Positions 1 through 8,646 of a DNA stretch of 64,000 nt are shown in pieces. Each line of letters opens with the position of its first letter. Position 1 is the stretch's first letter. The position numbers were made by a program, and so were the translations under genes. Source of the DNA: Bacteroidota bacterium (lineage in GTDB: Bacteria > Bacteroidota > Rhodothermia > JANXDC01); NCBI GenBank assembly GCA_025059945.1, contig JANXDC010000004.1, positions 186,001 through 250,000 on the forward strand, read 5' to 3'. The notes beneath the pieces are model-generated. The model was given only the letters and a program-made list of their open reading frames with translations. It had not been told where the DNA came from and ran no database searches.

Positions 1-2
1 AC

Positions 3-356
3 CGCACGCTTCCGATCGAGGTGGAGATCCCCAATCCCGGTCGGCTGATCAAGCCTGAGATGGTGGCCGAGCTCCGAATCTTGCTAACGCGCCTGCCGGC
101 CGCCCTCGTGGTTCCCAAGGCCGTGCTGGTGCGCACAGAAGCCGGCTTCCAGGTTTTCGTGGCCGCTCGGCAAGCCGATGGCTCTTATCGGGCCGAGGCG
201 CGCCGGGTGGAGCTGGGCCCTGAAAACGAAACCGAGGTCGTCGTAACCAAGGGTCTTGCTCCCGGAGAGCTGCTTATCACTGTCGGATACGAGAAGCTCA
301 ATCCCAACGACCGGGTCCGGATCCTGAACCCGGTTCAACCCGTGGCGATCAAGTAA
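3..356 (+). CDS. RND efflux periplasmic adaptor (membrane fusion protein), C-terminal fragment
   Basis: Only the last ~117 residues are present; the frame is open to the left window edge, so the gene begins outside. The visible part has the beta-barrel and membrane-proximal layout of HlyD/AcrA-type adaptors: a conserved proline before LVVPKAVLVRTE, then a strand-rich stretch, and a GLAPGELLITVGYEKLNPND segment typical of the C-terminal domain. It ends 13 nt before an RND permease gene, so the pair should form one tripartite pump. Such adaptors are periplasmic and link the inner-membrane pump to an outer-membrane channel. The substrate cannot be told from this fragment. Confidence 0.85.
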   Translation, partial: RTLPIEVEIPNPGRLIKPEMVAELRILLTRLPAALVVPKAVLVRTEAGFQVFVAARQADGSYRAEARRVELGPENETEVVVTKGLAPGELLITVGYEKLNPNDRVRILNPVQPVAIK

Positions 357-369
357 GGAGACCCCGATT

Positions 370-3300
370 ATGGCCGCTGTGCAGCAGGGTTTTCCGGGAA
401 ACGGAGCTTCAGGGCCGCGCAGGTTTGGGCTCACGGAATTGGCCGTACGCTATCGAACCGCCGTTTTCGTGCTCGTGGGCCTCATCGTAGTGGCCGGTTT
501 GATGGCCTACGTGAGCGTGCCCAAGGAGTCCGCCCCCGAAGTCGAGGTGCCGACCATCATCGTCGCCACCCCTTACCTTGGGGTCTCTCCCGGAGACATC
601 GAGACGCTCGTCACCCGGCCCATCGAGACAGCCCTGAAGGCCATACCCGGGGTGAAGCAGATCACCTCCAAGTCCCGAGAGGGCTACAGCCAGGTCACCG
701 TCGAATTTGTGGCCGGCACCAACATGGAGGAGGCGCTGCAGAAGGTCCGGGAAAAGGTCGCGCTGGCCAAGACGAAGCTTCCGGCCGACGCCGATGAGCC
801 CGTCATCCAGGAGATCGATTTCTCCCAGTTCCCGATCCTACAGGTGAACATATCCGGCGACTACAGCCTCGTAGTGCTCAAAAAGATCGCCGACGACCTC
901 AAGGAGCGTTTTGAGCAGGTCCCGCAGGTGCTCGAGGTGACCGTATCGGGCGGGCTGGACCGAGAAGTGCAGGTCTACGCCAGCCTGAACCGGCTTAAGT
1001 ATTACAACCTCACCTTCACGGATCTGGTGAACGCCATTCGGGCCGAAAACCTCACCATACCGGGCGGGAATATCGACTTCGAAAGCCGTCGCTTTGCGGT
1101 GCGCGTGCCTGGGGAGTTTCGCGACCCCCTGGAAGTCCAGGACTTGGTGGTAAAAACCGTAAACGGCCGGCCCGTGTATGTGCGCGACGTGGCGGTGGTG
1201 GATTTCGGCTTCCGGGAGCGCTCCAGTTACGCCCGCTTAAACGGGCAGCCGGTGGTGACGCTTTCCGTCAAAAAGCGAAGCGGAGAGAACATTATCGCAA
1301 CGGCCGAGCAGATTAAGGCCATCTTGGCCCAGGTCAAGCCCAGTCTGCCGCCCGGGGTGCGGATCGACATCACGGGCGATCAGTCCAAGACGATCGCCGT
1401 CATGGTGCACGACCTGCAAAATCACATCATCGCCGGGCTTATTCTGGTGGTGGCCGTGCTGCTCTTCTTCATGGGCGTGCGCAACGCCGTGCTCGTAGGC
1501 GTGGCGATCCCGATCACGATGCTGCTCACCTTCATCGTGATCTGGGCCCTGGGCTATACCATGAACATGATTGTGCTCTTCAGCCTGGTGCTCGCGCTGG
1601 GGATTTTGGTCGACGACGCGATCGTGGTCGTGGAGAACATCTACCGCTACGTTGAGGAGGGCTACGATCGCGTTACAGCCGCCCGGTTGGCCACGGCCGA
1701 AGTGGCCGTGCCCGTGATCACGGCCACGCTCACGATTTTGGCGGCCTTTTTCCCGCTGCTTTTCTGGCCGGGCATCGTGGGCGAGTTCATGAAGTACCTG
1801 CCCATCACGGTGATCATCGCCCTTACTTGCTCTCTGTTTGTGGCCCTTGTGATCAATCCGGCCATAGCGGCCACGTTTATGCGTCGGGAGGGCGAGCGCG
1901 GCCCCGGCCTGCATCGCAACGCCAAGATTTTGCTCGCCCTGGGTATGGGCCTTTTCGGCCTTCTGGCCCTGCTCGTAAGCTGGGTGACGTTTCTGGTCTT
2001 GGTGGTGGGCTCCGTGCTGGCCTGGGCGGCGGGCCGCTGGTTGCTGAAGCCCGCCATTCGGTGGCTCATGCATCAAGGTATGCCTCTGTTGAGCGCGCGC
2101 TACGAAAGCCTGCTGCGTTGGGGGCTCCGCCACCGGATGCTCGTGCTGGGGGGGACGTTTGGCATCTGGGTGCTCACCTTCCTGCTTTTCGCCCTGTTGA
2201 ATGCTGGGGTGGAGTTCTTTCCCAACACCCCGCCTCGGACGGTAGCCGTAAACCTGGAATTCCCACCCGGTACCACCTTGGATCGCACCGATGAAGCCGT
2301 GCGCACCGCGGAGCAGGTCGTCTCGCGCTTGCCCGGCAGAGAGGATGCAGAGTCCATTGTGGCCATCTCCGGTGGGGCCGCCGATCCCTTTGGCTTTTCC
2401 GCTGGCGGCAGCGGAGGGCTCAACAAGGGCAGTGTGACGCTCAACCTGATCGACTACCACAAGCGTCAGCACGACGCCTTCCAGACTCTGCGCCAGATCC
2501 GCCAGGTCGTGCCGGAGGCTATAGCTGGGGCCGACGTGTCCGTGGTACGCAATAACATCGGGCCGCCCACGGGCCTGCCCATCAACATCGAGATCATCGG
2601 GGATGATTTTCAGGTGCTCAAGCGGCTTTCGGATCAGGTGCTTGAGACCCTCAAGCGCTCTCCCGTGTATGCCAAGCTCGACGGGTTAAAGAGCGACATG
2701 AACGACGTTCGGCCCGAGCTCGTGGTGCACATCGACCGGGAGCGGGCCGCCCTCTACGGGGTGAACACGCAGATGATCGCCTCCACGATCCGAAGCGCCA
2801 TCAACGGCGTGGAGGCCGGCAAATACCGGGACGGCGAGGACGAATACCCCATCACCGTGCGGCTTTCGCCCGAAGATCGCCTATCCCCAGAGGTGCTGGC
2901 CAACCTGGTGGTGCTCAAAGAGGGCCGGCAGATCCCCTTAAGCGCCGTGGCCCGCTGGGAGCTCACCGAAGGGCTGGGCACGGTCAACCGCAAGGACCTC
3001 AACCGCGTGGCCACGGTCTCGGCCAACGTCAAGGACGAATACAACGCGAACGCGGTCCTGGGCGAGGTGCGTGCCCTCTTGGAGGGCTTTGAGCTCCCAC
3101 CAGGCTACACGATGCGCTTTACAGGCCAGCGGCAGGAGCAAGAGGAGGCCTCTCGTTTTCTGGGCCGCGCTTTCTTGATTGGCCTGCTGCTCATTCTGCT
3201 CATTATGGTGGCGGAGTTCAACTCCGTCGTCAAGCCCCTTATCATCGCCACCTCCGTGTTGCTTTCCATCATCGGGGTGCTTTGGGGCTTGATCCTGTTT

Positions 3301-3789
3301 CGGATGCCCTTCTCCATCATCATGACGGGCCTGGGCATCATCAGCCTAGCCGGGATCGCCGTGCGCAACGGGATTGTGCTCGTCGACTACGCGGATCTAT
3401 TGCGCGCTCGCGGAATGCCGCTTGAGGAGGCCGTGGTTCGAGCCGGCCGCACCCGGTTGCGGCCCGTGCTGCTGACGGCCTCCACGGCCATCTTGGGTCT
3501 TGTGCCGCTTACGGCCGGCATGAACATCGACTTCCTAGGGCTGGTTACTCGTCTGGAGCCGGACTTCTTCTGGGGTGGTGAGCAGTCCGCCTGGTGGGGG
3601 CCGATGGGCGTGGCCGTGATCGTAGGACTAACGGTGGCCACGTTCTTGACGCTCGTTGTTGTGCCCGTTATGTACGTGATGGTCGAGCGGGGTCGCGCCT
3701 GGTTCCGGCGTACTTTTACATTGGCCGACTCCGTGCCGGTGGCCGAGCTGCCTGTTGCCTCAGCGGAGGTCGAATCACGCCCTGCTTAG
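370..3789 (+). CDS. RND-family efflux permease (AcrB/HAE1-like)
   Basis: A 1139-residue inner-membrane proton-driven exporter. It has the duplicated RND plan: an N-terminal membrane helix, a large periplasmic loop, a helix bundle, a second loop and a second bundle. The transmembrane-4 motif GILVDDAIVVVENI carries the proton-relay pair D415-D416. The transmembrane-10 equivalent reads GIAVRNGIVLVDY, with Arg999 where AcrB has Lys940. Near the C terminus an inserted loop (around LEPDFFWGGEQS) precedes the last helix. The ATG is preceded by AAGGAGA. It is co-transcribed with the adaptor upstream. Substrate (drugs, metals or lipids) is not determinable; the DD pair fits HAE1/HME pumps. Confidence 0.93.
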   Translation: MAAVQQGFPGNGASGPRRFGLTELAVRYRTAVFVLVGLIVVAGLMAYVSVPKESAPEVEVPTIIVATPYLGVSPGDIETLVTRPIETALKAIPGVKQITSKSREGYSQVTVEFVAGTNMEEALQKVREKVALAKTKLPADADEPVIQEIDFSQFPILQVNISGDYSLVVLKKIADDLKERFEQVPQVLEVTVSGGLDREVQVYASLNRLKYYNLTFTDLVNAIRAENLTIPGGNIDFESRRFAVRVPGEFRDPLEVQDLVVKTVNGRPVYVRDVAVVDFGFRERSSYARLNGQPVVTLSVKKRSGENIIATAEQIKAILAQVKPSLPPGVRIDITGDQSKTIAVMVHDLQNHIIAGLILVVAVLLFFMGVRNAVLVGVAIPITMLLTFIVIWALGYTMNMIVLFSLVLALGILVDDAIVVVENIYRYVEEGYDRVTAARLATAEVAVPVITATLTILAAFFPLLFWPGIVGEFMKYLPITVIIALTCSLFVALVINPAIAATFMRREGERGPGLHRNAKILLALGMGLFGLLALLVSWVTFLVLVVGSVLAWAAGRWLLKPAIRWLMHQGMPLLSARYESLLRWGLRHRMLVLGGTFGIWVLTFLLFALLNAGVEFFPNTPPRTVAVNLEFPPGTTLDRTDEAVRTAEQVVSRLPGREDAESIVAISGGAADPFGFSAGGSGGLNKGSVTLNLIDYHKRQHDAFQTLRQIRQVVPEAIAGADVSVVRNNIGPPTGLPINIEIIGDDFQVLKRLSDQVLETLKRSPVYAKLDGLKSDMNDVRPELVVHIDRERAALYGVNTQMIASTIRSAINGVEAGKYRDGEDEYPITVRLSPEDRLSPEVLANLVVLKEGRQIPLSAVARWELTEGLGTVNRKDLNRVATVSANVKDEYNANAVLGEVRALLEGFELPPGYTMRFTGQRQEQEEASRFLGRAFLIGLLLILLIMVAEFNSVVKPLIIATSVLLSIIGVLWGLILFRMPFSIIMTGLGIISLAGIAVRNGIVLVDYADLLRARGMPLEEAVVRAGRTRLRPVLLTASTAILGLVPLTAGMNIDFLGLVTRLEPDFFWGGEQSAWWGPMGVAVIVGLTVATFLTLVVVPVMYVMVERGRAWFRRTFTLADSVPVAELPVASAEVESRPA

Positions 3790-3827
3790 CCTACTCCAAA
3801 CGCCTCCGGGCGTTCCTCTCCTCCTTC

Positions 3828-3859
3828 GAAGCCGGTCCGCCCGAAAGCGGGCCGGCTTC
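3828..3859 (+). terminator. GC-rich stem-loop after the RND operon
   Basis: A 13-bp inverted repeat (3828-3840 with 3847-3859, one G-U pair) encloses the 6-nt loop CCGAAA. It lies between the RND permease stop and yebC. No T tract follows, so it may be a factor-assisted terminator or a 3'-end stabiliser rather than a classical intrinsic terminator. Confidence 0.5.
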
Positions 3860-3860
3860 A

Positions 3861-3892
3861 TTGCGCCCGGCCCCTCCATATGGCTATTTTTA
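3861..3892 (+). promoter_or_regulatory. Possible Bacteroidota-type promoter of the yebC operon
   Basis: TTG at 3861-3863 is followed after 21 nt by TATTTTTA at 3885-3892, a 7/8 match to the Bacteroidota -7 element TAnnTTTG. The implied start of transcription lies about 40 nt before the yebC ATG. The call is motif-based only. Confidence 0.3.
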
Positions 3893-3938
3893 GCCGGGCG
3901 CCTTTCTTCTCAAGCGCAGCTAAGCTAGGCAGCGCATT

Positions 3939-4697
3939 ATGGCGGGGCACAGCAAATGGGCGCAGATTAAGCGCAAAAAAGCCGTTGTCGATGCCAAGCG
4001 GGGCAAACTGTTTACCAAGCTCATCCGCGAGATCACGGTGGCCGTGCGCGAAGGTGGCCCCGATCCCGATGGCAACCCCCGGCTCCGGTTGGCCATCGAA
4101 AACGCGCGCGCCGTGAACATGCCCAAGGAAAACATCGAGCGGGCCATCAAGAAGGCCGCAGGCCAAGACCAGGCCGAAGCCTACGAAGCGGTGACCTACG
4201 AAGGCTATGCGCCCGGCGGGGTGGCGATCTATATCGATGCGCTCACGGACAACCCTAACCGGACCGTGGCCGAGGTGCGTCATCTTTTCAGCCGCCATGG
4301 GGGCAACCTGGGCACCTCCGGCAGCGTGGCTTACCTGTTTGAACGCAAGGGCATCTTGCACGTGCCCGCCGACGGGGTGCGGGAGGAGGATCTGCTGCAG
4401 GCCATCTTGGACGCCGGAGCTGAGGACCTGGCTCTGGAAGGGGACGTATACGTGGTCACCACCCCGCGCGAGGCCTTCGCCCCTGTTCGGGAGGCCCTTC
4501 TAGCGGCCGGCTTCCGCATGGAGAAGGCCGCCCTTGAGATGGTGCCCACGACGACCGTCAAAGTCGATCCCGAAACGGCCCGTCGGGCATTGCGGCTCAT
4601 CGAGGCTCTGGAGGACTTAGACGACGTGCAGGCCGTCTACACGAACCTGGAGATGGACGAAGAGACGGTGGCCGCGCTCTCTGAGGCGGGCGCATGA
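3939..4697 (+). CDS. yebC: YebC/PmpR-family protein
   Basis: A 252-residue member of the YebC family with the diagnostic N terminus MAGHSKWAQIKRKKAVVDAK and the conserved NMPKENIERAIKKA helix. The length is normal. The family has been described both as DNA-binding regulators and, more recently, as ribosome-associated factors that help translate proline-rich stretches. It opens the yebC-ruvC-xseA-xseB-dxs run and overlaps ruvC by 4 nt (ATGA). The yebC-ruvC association is a classical arrangement. Confidence 0.96.
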   Translation: MAGHSKWAQIKRKKAVVDAKRGKLFTKLIREITVAVREGGPDPDGNPRLRLAIENARAVNMPKENIERAIKKAAGQDQAEAYEAVTYEGYAPGGVAIYIDALTDNPNRTVAEVRHLFSRHGGNLGTSGSVAYLFERKGILHVPADGVREEDLLQAILDAGAEDLALEGDVYVVTTPREAFAPVREALLAAGFRMEKAALEMVPTTTVKVDPETARRALRLIEALEDLDDVQAVYTNLEMDEETVAALSEAGA

Positions 4698-5242
4698 TCA
4701 TCTTGGGCATCGATCCGGGCTCCCGTCGCACCGGGTTTGCCGTGTTGGAGGCGGACTCTAGGGGCTGCCTGCTCCGGGGGTTTGGTGCGCTCGAGCTCAC
4801 CTGCCGGGCCCCGCATCCGGAGCGGCTCGAAGAGCTTTACCGGCGCCTGCGGCAGATCATGCGCCATCATCGGCCTCATGTCTGCGCTCTGGAGATGCCT
4901 GTTTACGGACGCGACCCCCAAGCTATGCTCAAATTGGGGCGCGCTCAAGCCGCGGCCATGCTGGCCGCCGCGCATGAGGGCGTGCCGGTGGTCGAATACC
5001 TGCCGGCGCAGGTCAAAAAGGCCGTCACCGGACGCGGAAGCGCCTCCAAGGAGCAGGTGTGGCGTACCTTATGCGCTCTTCTGGGGTTGTCCGGAGAGCA
5101 AAAGCCCCCTTCATCCGACGCCTCCGATGCGCTGGCCGTGGCCTATTGCCACGCCCATCGAGATCAGGCGAGCGCAAGAAAGCCCCGGCGCGGCTGGAAG
5201 ACCTTCGTAGAGGTCCACGCCGATCGGATTAGCTTGCCCTAG
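4694..5242 (+). CDS. ruvC: Holliday junction resolvase RuvC
   Basis: A 182-residue RNase-H-fold endonuclease that cuts Holliday junctions with RuvAB. The catalytic acidic residues are visible: D7 (GIDPGS), E67 (ALEMPVYG), D142 and D145 (SSDASDAL), at nearly the same spacing as in E. coli RuvC (D7, E66, D138, D141). The start overlaps the yebC stop (ATGA), implying translational coupling. RuvA is encoded separately at 24.26 kb. Confidence 0.95.
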   Translation: MIILGIDPGSRRTGFAVLEADSRGCLLRGFGALELTCRAPHPERLEELYRRLRQIMRHHRPHVCALEMPVYGRDPQAMLKLGRAQAAAMLAAAHEGVPVVEYLPAQVKKAVTGRGSASKEQVWRTLCALLGLSGEQKPPSSDASDALAVAYCHAHRDQASARKPRRGWKTFVEVHADRISLP

Positions 5243-5247
5243 AAGCC

Positions 5248-6456
5248 GTGAGCTTGATGGAGCATACTGAGGTACGCCCCCTCACCGTGGGGGAGCTTAC
5301 GCGCGCCATTCGCCTTACGTTGGAGGCAGGTTTCGACGACCTCTGGGTGGTAGGGGAGGTTTCGAATTTTCGCCAACACGGAAACGGGCACTGGTATTTT
5401 ACGCTTAAAGACGCCGAGGCTGCCTTGGAATGCGTAGTTTGGCGTCAGCGTACCTCCTATATGCCCTTTCGGCCCGAGGACGGCATGCAGGTGCGCGCCC
5501 ACGGCGGCATCACGGTCTACGAACGGCAGGGGCGCTATCAGCTTGACGTCGACCGGCTTCAGGCTGACGGCATCGGAGCCCTGCAACGGGCCTTTGAACT
5601 GCTAAAGGCGCGTCTGCACGCCGAGGGGCTTTTTTCTAAGGCACGTCAACCGCTTCCCCCCTTCCCGAGGCGAATCGGGATCGTCACCTCGCCTACGGGA
5701 GCGGCCCTGCAGGATATGCTGCGCATCCTCAGACGGCGCTTTCCCCTTGTAGAGGTCCTCGTTTATCCTGCCCGCGTGCAGGGGGTGGGGGCGGCCGATG
5801 AGATCGCAGCCGGTATCGCGTACTTCAACCGCTGCGAACCCGTTGACGTGCTCATCGTGGGCCGCGGTGGGGGGTCGGCCGAGGACCTGTGGGCCTTCAA
5901 CGAGGAGGTCGTCGTGCGGGCGGTTTTCGGCTCGCGCATCCCCGTTGTGTCCGCTGTGGGCCATGAGATCGATATCACCCTTTGCGATCTGGCCGCTGAC
6001 GTGCGCGCGGCTACGCCCTCGAACGCGGCCGAGCTCGTGGTGCCGGATCAAGTCGAGCTCCGGGATCGGCTTCTCAGGCAGGCTCAGCGGTTGGAGGCGA
6101 CTCTCCGCGCCATGCTGCGCTGGCAGCGGGAGCGCTTAGGGGCCCTGCGCAACCGACACGGGCTGCGCCGGGCGCTCGATCTACTGCGCGAGCGCGAGCG
6201 CTGGCTTTCGGATCTGGCCGAACGGCTTGCGCGGGCCATCGCGTGGCGGCTAGAGCGGGAGCGTGCGCATTTGGAGCAGCTACGGATGCGGCTTGCTGCC
6301 CAACGGCCTACGGTGCCCCTTGAACGCGGTTTTGCCTTGGTCTGGCACGATGGCCACCTGATACATCAGGCTCGGGAGCTAACCGCCGGAGATCGGATTG
6401 AGCTGGAGTTTTATGACGGTCGCTTGCCGGCTCGTATCGAAGGGAGATCTGCATGA
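5248..6456 (+). CDS. xseA: Exodeoxyribonuclease VII large subunit
   Basis: A protein of about 402 residues. It has an N-terminal OB fold (TVGELTRAIRLTLEAGFDDL, WVVGEVSNFRQHGNGHWYF) and the catalytic region with RRIGIVTSPTGAALQDML, GRGGGSAEDLWAFNEE and SAVGHEIDITLCDLAAD. A long coiled coil follows, rich in Arg, Leu and Glu. The start may be GTG 5248 or ATG 5257, three codons in; the nearby AGAAG does not settle it. ExoVII degrades single-stranded DNA. Its small subunit gene follows with a 4-nt overlap. Confidence 0.95.
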   Translation: MSLMEHTEVRPLTVGELTRAIRLTLEAGFDDLWVVGEVSNFRQHGNGHWYFTLKDAEAALECVVWRQRTSYMPFRPEDGMQVRAHGGITVYERQGRYQLDVDRLQADGIGALQRAFELLKARLHAEGLFSKARQPLPPFPRRIGIVTSPTGAALQDMLRILRRRFPLVEVLVYPARVQGVGAADEIAAGIAYFNRCEPVDVLIVGRGGGSAEDLWAFNEEVVVRAVFGSRIPVVSAVGHEIDITLCDLAADVRAATPSNAAELVVPDQVELRDRLLRQAQRLEATLRAMLRWQRERLGALRNRHGLRRALDLLRERERWLSDLAERLARAIAWRLERERAHLEQLRMRLAAQRPTVPLERGFALVWHDGHLIHQARELTAGDRIELEFYDGRLPARIEGRSA

Positions 6457-6683
6457 GCGAACACCCCGAACATCCTTTGAGCTTCGAAGAGGCGTTGCGG
6501 GAACTGGAGGCGATCGTGCAATCGTTGGAGTCCGCGCACGTAGCCCATATCGGGCTTGAGGAGGCGATTCGCCGCTACGAACGGGGCATGGCGCTTATTC
6601 GCTATTGCCTGCGGCAACTGGATGAGGCCACGCTGCGGGTTCGGCAAATCGCCTCAGACTTCCAGGACGAGGCCTCCACGTAA
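6453..6683 (+). CDS. xseB: Exodeoxyribonuclease VII small subunit
   Basis: A 76-residue helical protein with the XseB signature: LSFEEALRELEAIVQSLES followed by LEEAIRRYERGMALIRYC. Length and acidic character are normal for the family. It overlaps xseA by 4 nt, fitting coupled synthesis of the subunits, of which several XseB bind each XseA. Confidence 0.94.
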   Translation: MSEHPEHPLSFEEALRELEAIVQSLESAHVAHIGLEEAIRRYERGMALIRYCLRQLDEATLRVRQIASDFQDEAST

Positions 6684-6696
6684 AGCGAGGGCGCGC

Positions 6697-8646
6697 ATGT
6701 CGTTCACCCCAGGTCTCCTGCTTCGGCAGATCGACGAGCCGGCCGATTTGCGCCGTCTACCCCTCAATCAGCTCCCTCAGGTTTGCGAGGAGCTCCGGCA
6801 GTATATCATCGATGTCATTTCGGTGATTGGCGGCCACTTCGGCGCCAGCCTCGGGGCCGTAGAGCTGACCGTGGCGCTGCATTACGTCTACCAGACCCCG
6901 TATGATCTGCTCGTCTGGGATGTGGGGCATCAGGCCTACGGGCACAAGATCCTCACTGGGCGTCGAGATCGCTTCCCCACCAATCGTCAGTACGGGGGTC
7001 TGAGCGGCTTTCCCAAGCGCGGTGAAAGCCCCTATGACACCTTCGGTGTGGGGCACGCCTCTACCTCGATTTCGGCCGCCCTGGGCATGGCCATAGCCCG
7101 AGATCGCAAGGGCGAGCGCGACCGAAAGGTCGTAGCGGTGATCGGCGACGGGGGGCTTACCGGAGGCATGGCCTTTGAAGCGCTCAACAACGCGGGGGCT
7201 CTCAAGACCGATCTGCTCGTGGTGCTCAACGACAATCAGATGTCCATCGACCCCAACGTGGGGGCGCTTAAAGAGTACTTGGCGGAACTGGCGGCCACAA
7301 AGACCTTTAACCGCATCCGAGACGAGATCTGGAAGTGGCTCGGGCATCTTAAGGGTCTAGGTGAGCAGCTGCGCCATGTGGCCGCGCGTCTGGAAGATGC
7401 GCTCGTGGCCGCTTTTACGCCGGGGATGTTCTTTGAGGCATTGGGCTTTCGCTACTTTGGCCCCATAGACGGCCATGACGTGTTCCGGCTAGTGCGCGTG
7501 CTGGAGGATCTGCGCGCGCTACCCGGCCCCAAGCTGCTCCACGTGGTCACGGTCAAGGGAAAGGGCTTCGGGCCCGCCGAGCGGGATCAGGTCAAATGGC
7601 ACGCACAGGGCCATCCCTTCGACAAGATCACTGGCCAACCGCTTAAGGGCGCCGACGCTCCCAAGGCTCCGAACTGGCAGGACGTCTTCGGCCGGGCCCT
7701 TGTGGAGCTAGCCCAAAGCGATGAGCGTGTGCTCGCCATCACGGCCGCCATGCCTACGGGCACAAGCGTGCGCCTGCTCATGGAGGCCATGCCGGATCGC
7801 GCTTTTGACGTGGGCATCGCCGAACAGCACGCCGTCACGTTCGCAGCCGGATTGGCCACGCAGGGCTTCCGACCCTTTGTGGCCATCTATTCGACTTTCC
7901 TGCAGCGGGCCTACGATCAGATCATCCACGACGTCTGCCTGCAGCAGCTGCCGGTCATTTTTTGCATGGACCGGGCTGGGCTCGTGGGGGCTGACGGCCC
8001 CACGCATCATGGGGCCTTCGATATCGCGTATCTGCGCTGCATTCCAAACCTCGTTGTGGCCGCGCCCATGGACGAACAAGACCTGCGGGATCTCCTGTAC
8101 ACGGCCCTGCACCATGAGGGGCCCTTTGCGATCCGCTATCCGCGAGGGCCCGCTACGGGCATGCCCTTGCGGCCCGGATTTGCGCGCATCCCCATCGGCC
8201 GGGGCCGCAAGCTGGCTGATGGAACGGATCTGGCCCTGCTGAGCTACGGACACATCGGAACGCACGCGATGCGGGCCCGTCAGCTGTTACAGGAGCGCGG
8301 CATTTCGGCCGCTTGTTACGATATGCGTTTCGTCAAGCCTCTCGATACGGCTTTGATTGATGAGGCGGCCGAACGCTACCCGGTTTTGGTCACCATAGAG
8401 GACGGCGTCCTCATGGGCGGCTTCGGAAGCGCCGTTCTCGAATACCTGGCCGAGCGCGGCTACTCGGGGCACGTGCTGCGTCTGGGGCTACCGGACCGCT
8501 TCGTTGAACACGGCTCCCCGGCCGAGCTGTACGCCGAGGTGGGGTTGGATCCCGCCGGCATCGCGGCGCGCGTGGAGGCCTTCTGGCGTGTCCGGGCGCA
8601 TTCCTCCGAGCACGCCCCCGTCGGCTCCGGATCCGGCTACTCCTGA
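6697..8646 (+). CDS. dxs: 1-deoxy-D-xylulose-5-phosphate synthase
   Basis: A 649-residue thiamine-diphosphate enzyme that condenses pyruvate and glyceraldehyde 3-phosphate, the first step of the MEP isoprenoid pathway. The ThDP/Mg motif GDGGLTGGMAFEALNNAG begins near residue 150. The activating glutamate is E376 (GIAEQHAV). The frame is open further upstream, but ATG 6697 is chosen because it follows AGCGAGGG and gives the family N terminus. Its neighbours xseB and dxs are often linked in bacteria. The 3' end overlaps the convergent SPOR gene by 10 nt. Confidence 0.96.
   Translation: MSFTPGLLLRQIDEPADLRRLPLNQLPQVCEELRQYIIDVISVIGGHFGASLGAVELTVALHYVYQTPYDLLVWDVGHQAYGHKILTGRRDRFPTNRQYGGLSGFPKRGESPYDTFGVGHASTSISAALGMAIARDRKGERDRKVVAVIGDGGLTGGMAFEALNNAGALKTDLLVVLNDNQMSIDPNVGALKEYLAELAATKTFNRIRDEIWKWLGHLKGLGEQLRHVAARLEDALVAAFTPGMFFEALGFRYFGPIDGHDVFRLVRVLEDLRALPGPKLLHVVTVKGKGFGPAERDQVKWHAQGHPFDKITGQPLKGADAPKAPNWQDVFGRALVELAQSDERVLAITAAMPTGTSVRLLMEAMPDRAFDVGIAEQHAVTFAAGLATQGFRPFVAIYSTFLQRAYDQIIHDVCLQQLPVIFCMDRAGLVGADGPTHHGAFDIAYLRCIPNLVVAAPMDEQDLRDLLYTALHHEGPFAIRYPRGPATGMPLRPGFARIPIGRGRKLADGTDLALLSYGHIGTHAMRARQLLQERGISAACYDMRFVKPLDTALIDEAAERYPVLVTIEDGVLMGGFGSAVLEYLAERGYSGHVLRLGLPDRFVEHGSPAELYAEVGLDPAGIAARVEAFWRVRAHSSEHAPVGSGSGYS

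Noticed and set aside
1237-2472. 411-residue antisense open frame within the RND permease
   Set aside because: It lies wholly opposite a well-conserved gene, is rich in His/Gln/Arg typical of shadow translation at high GC, and matches no family.
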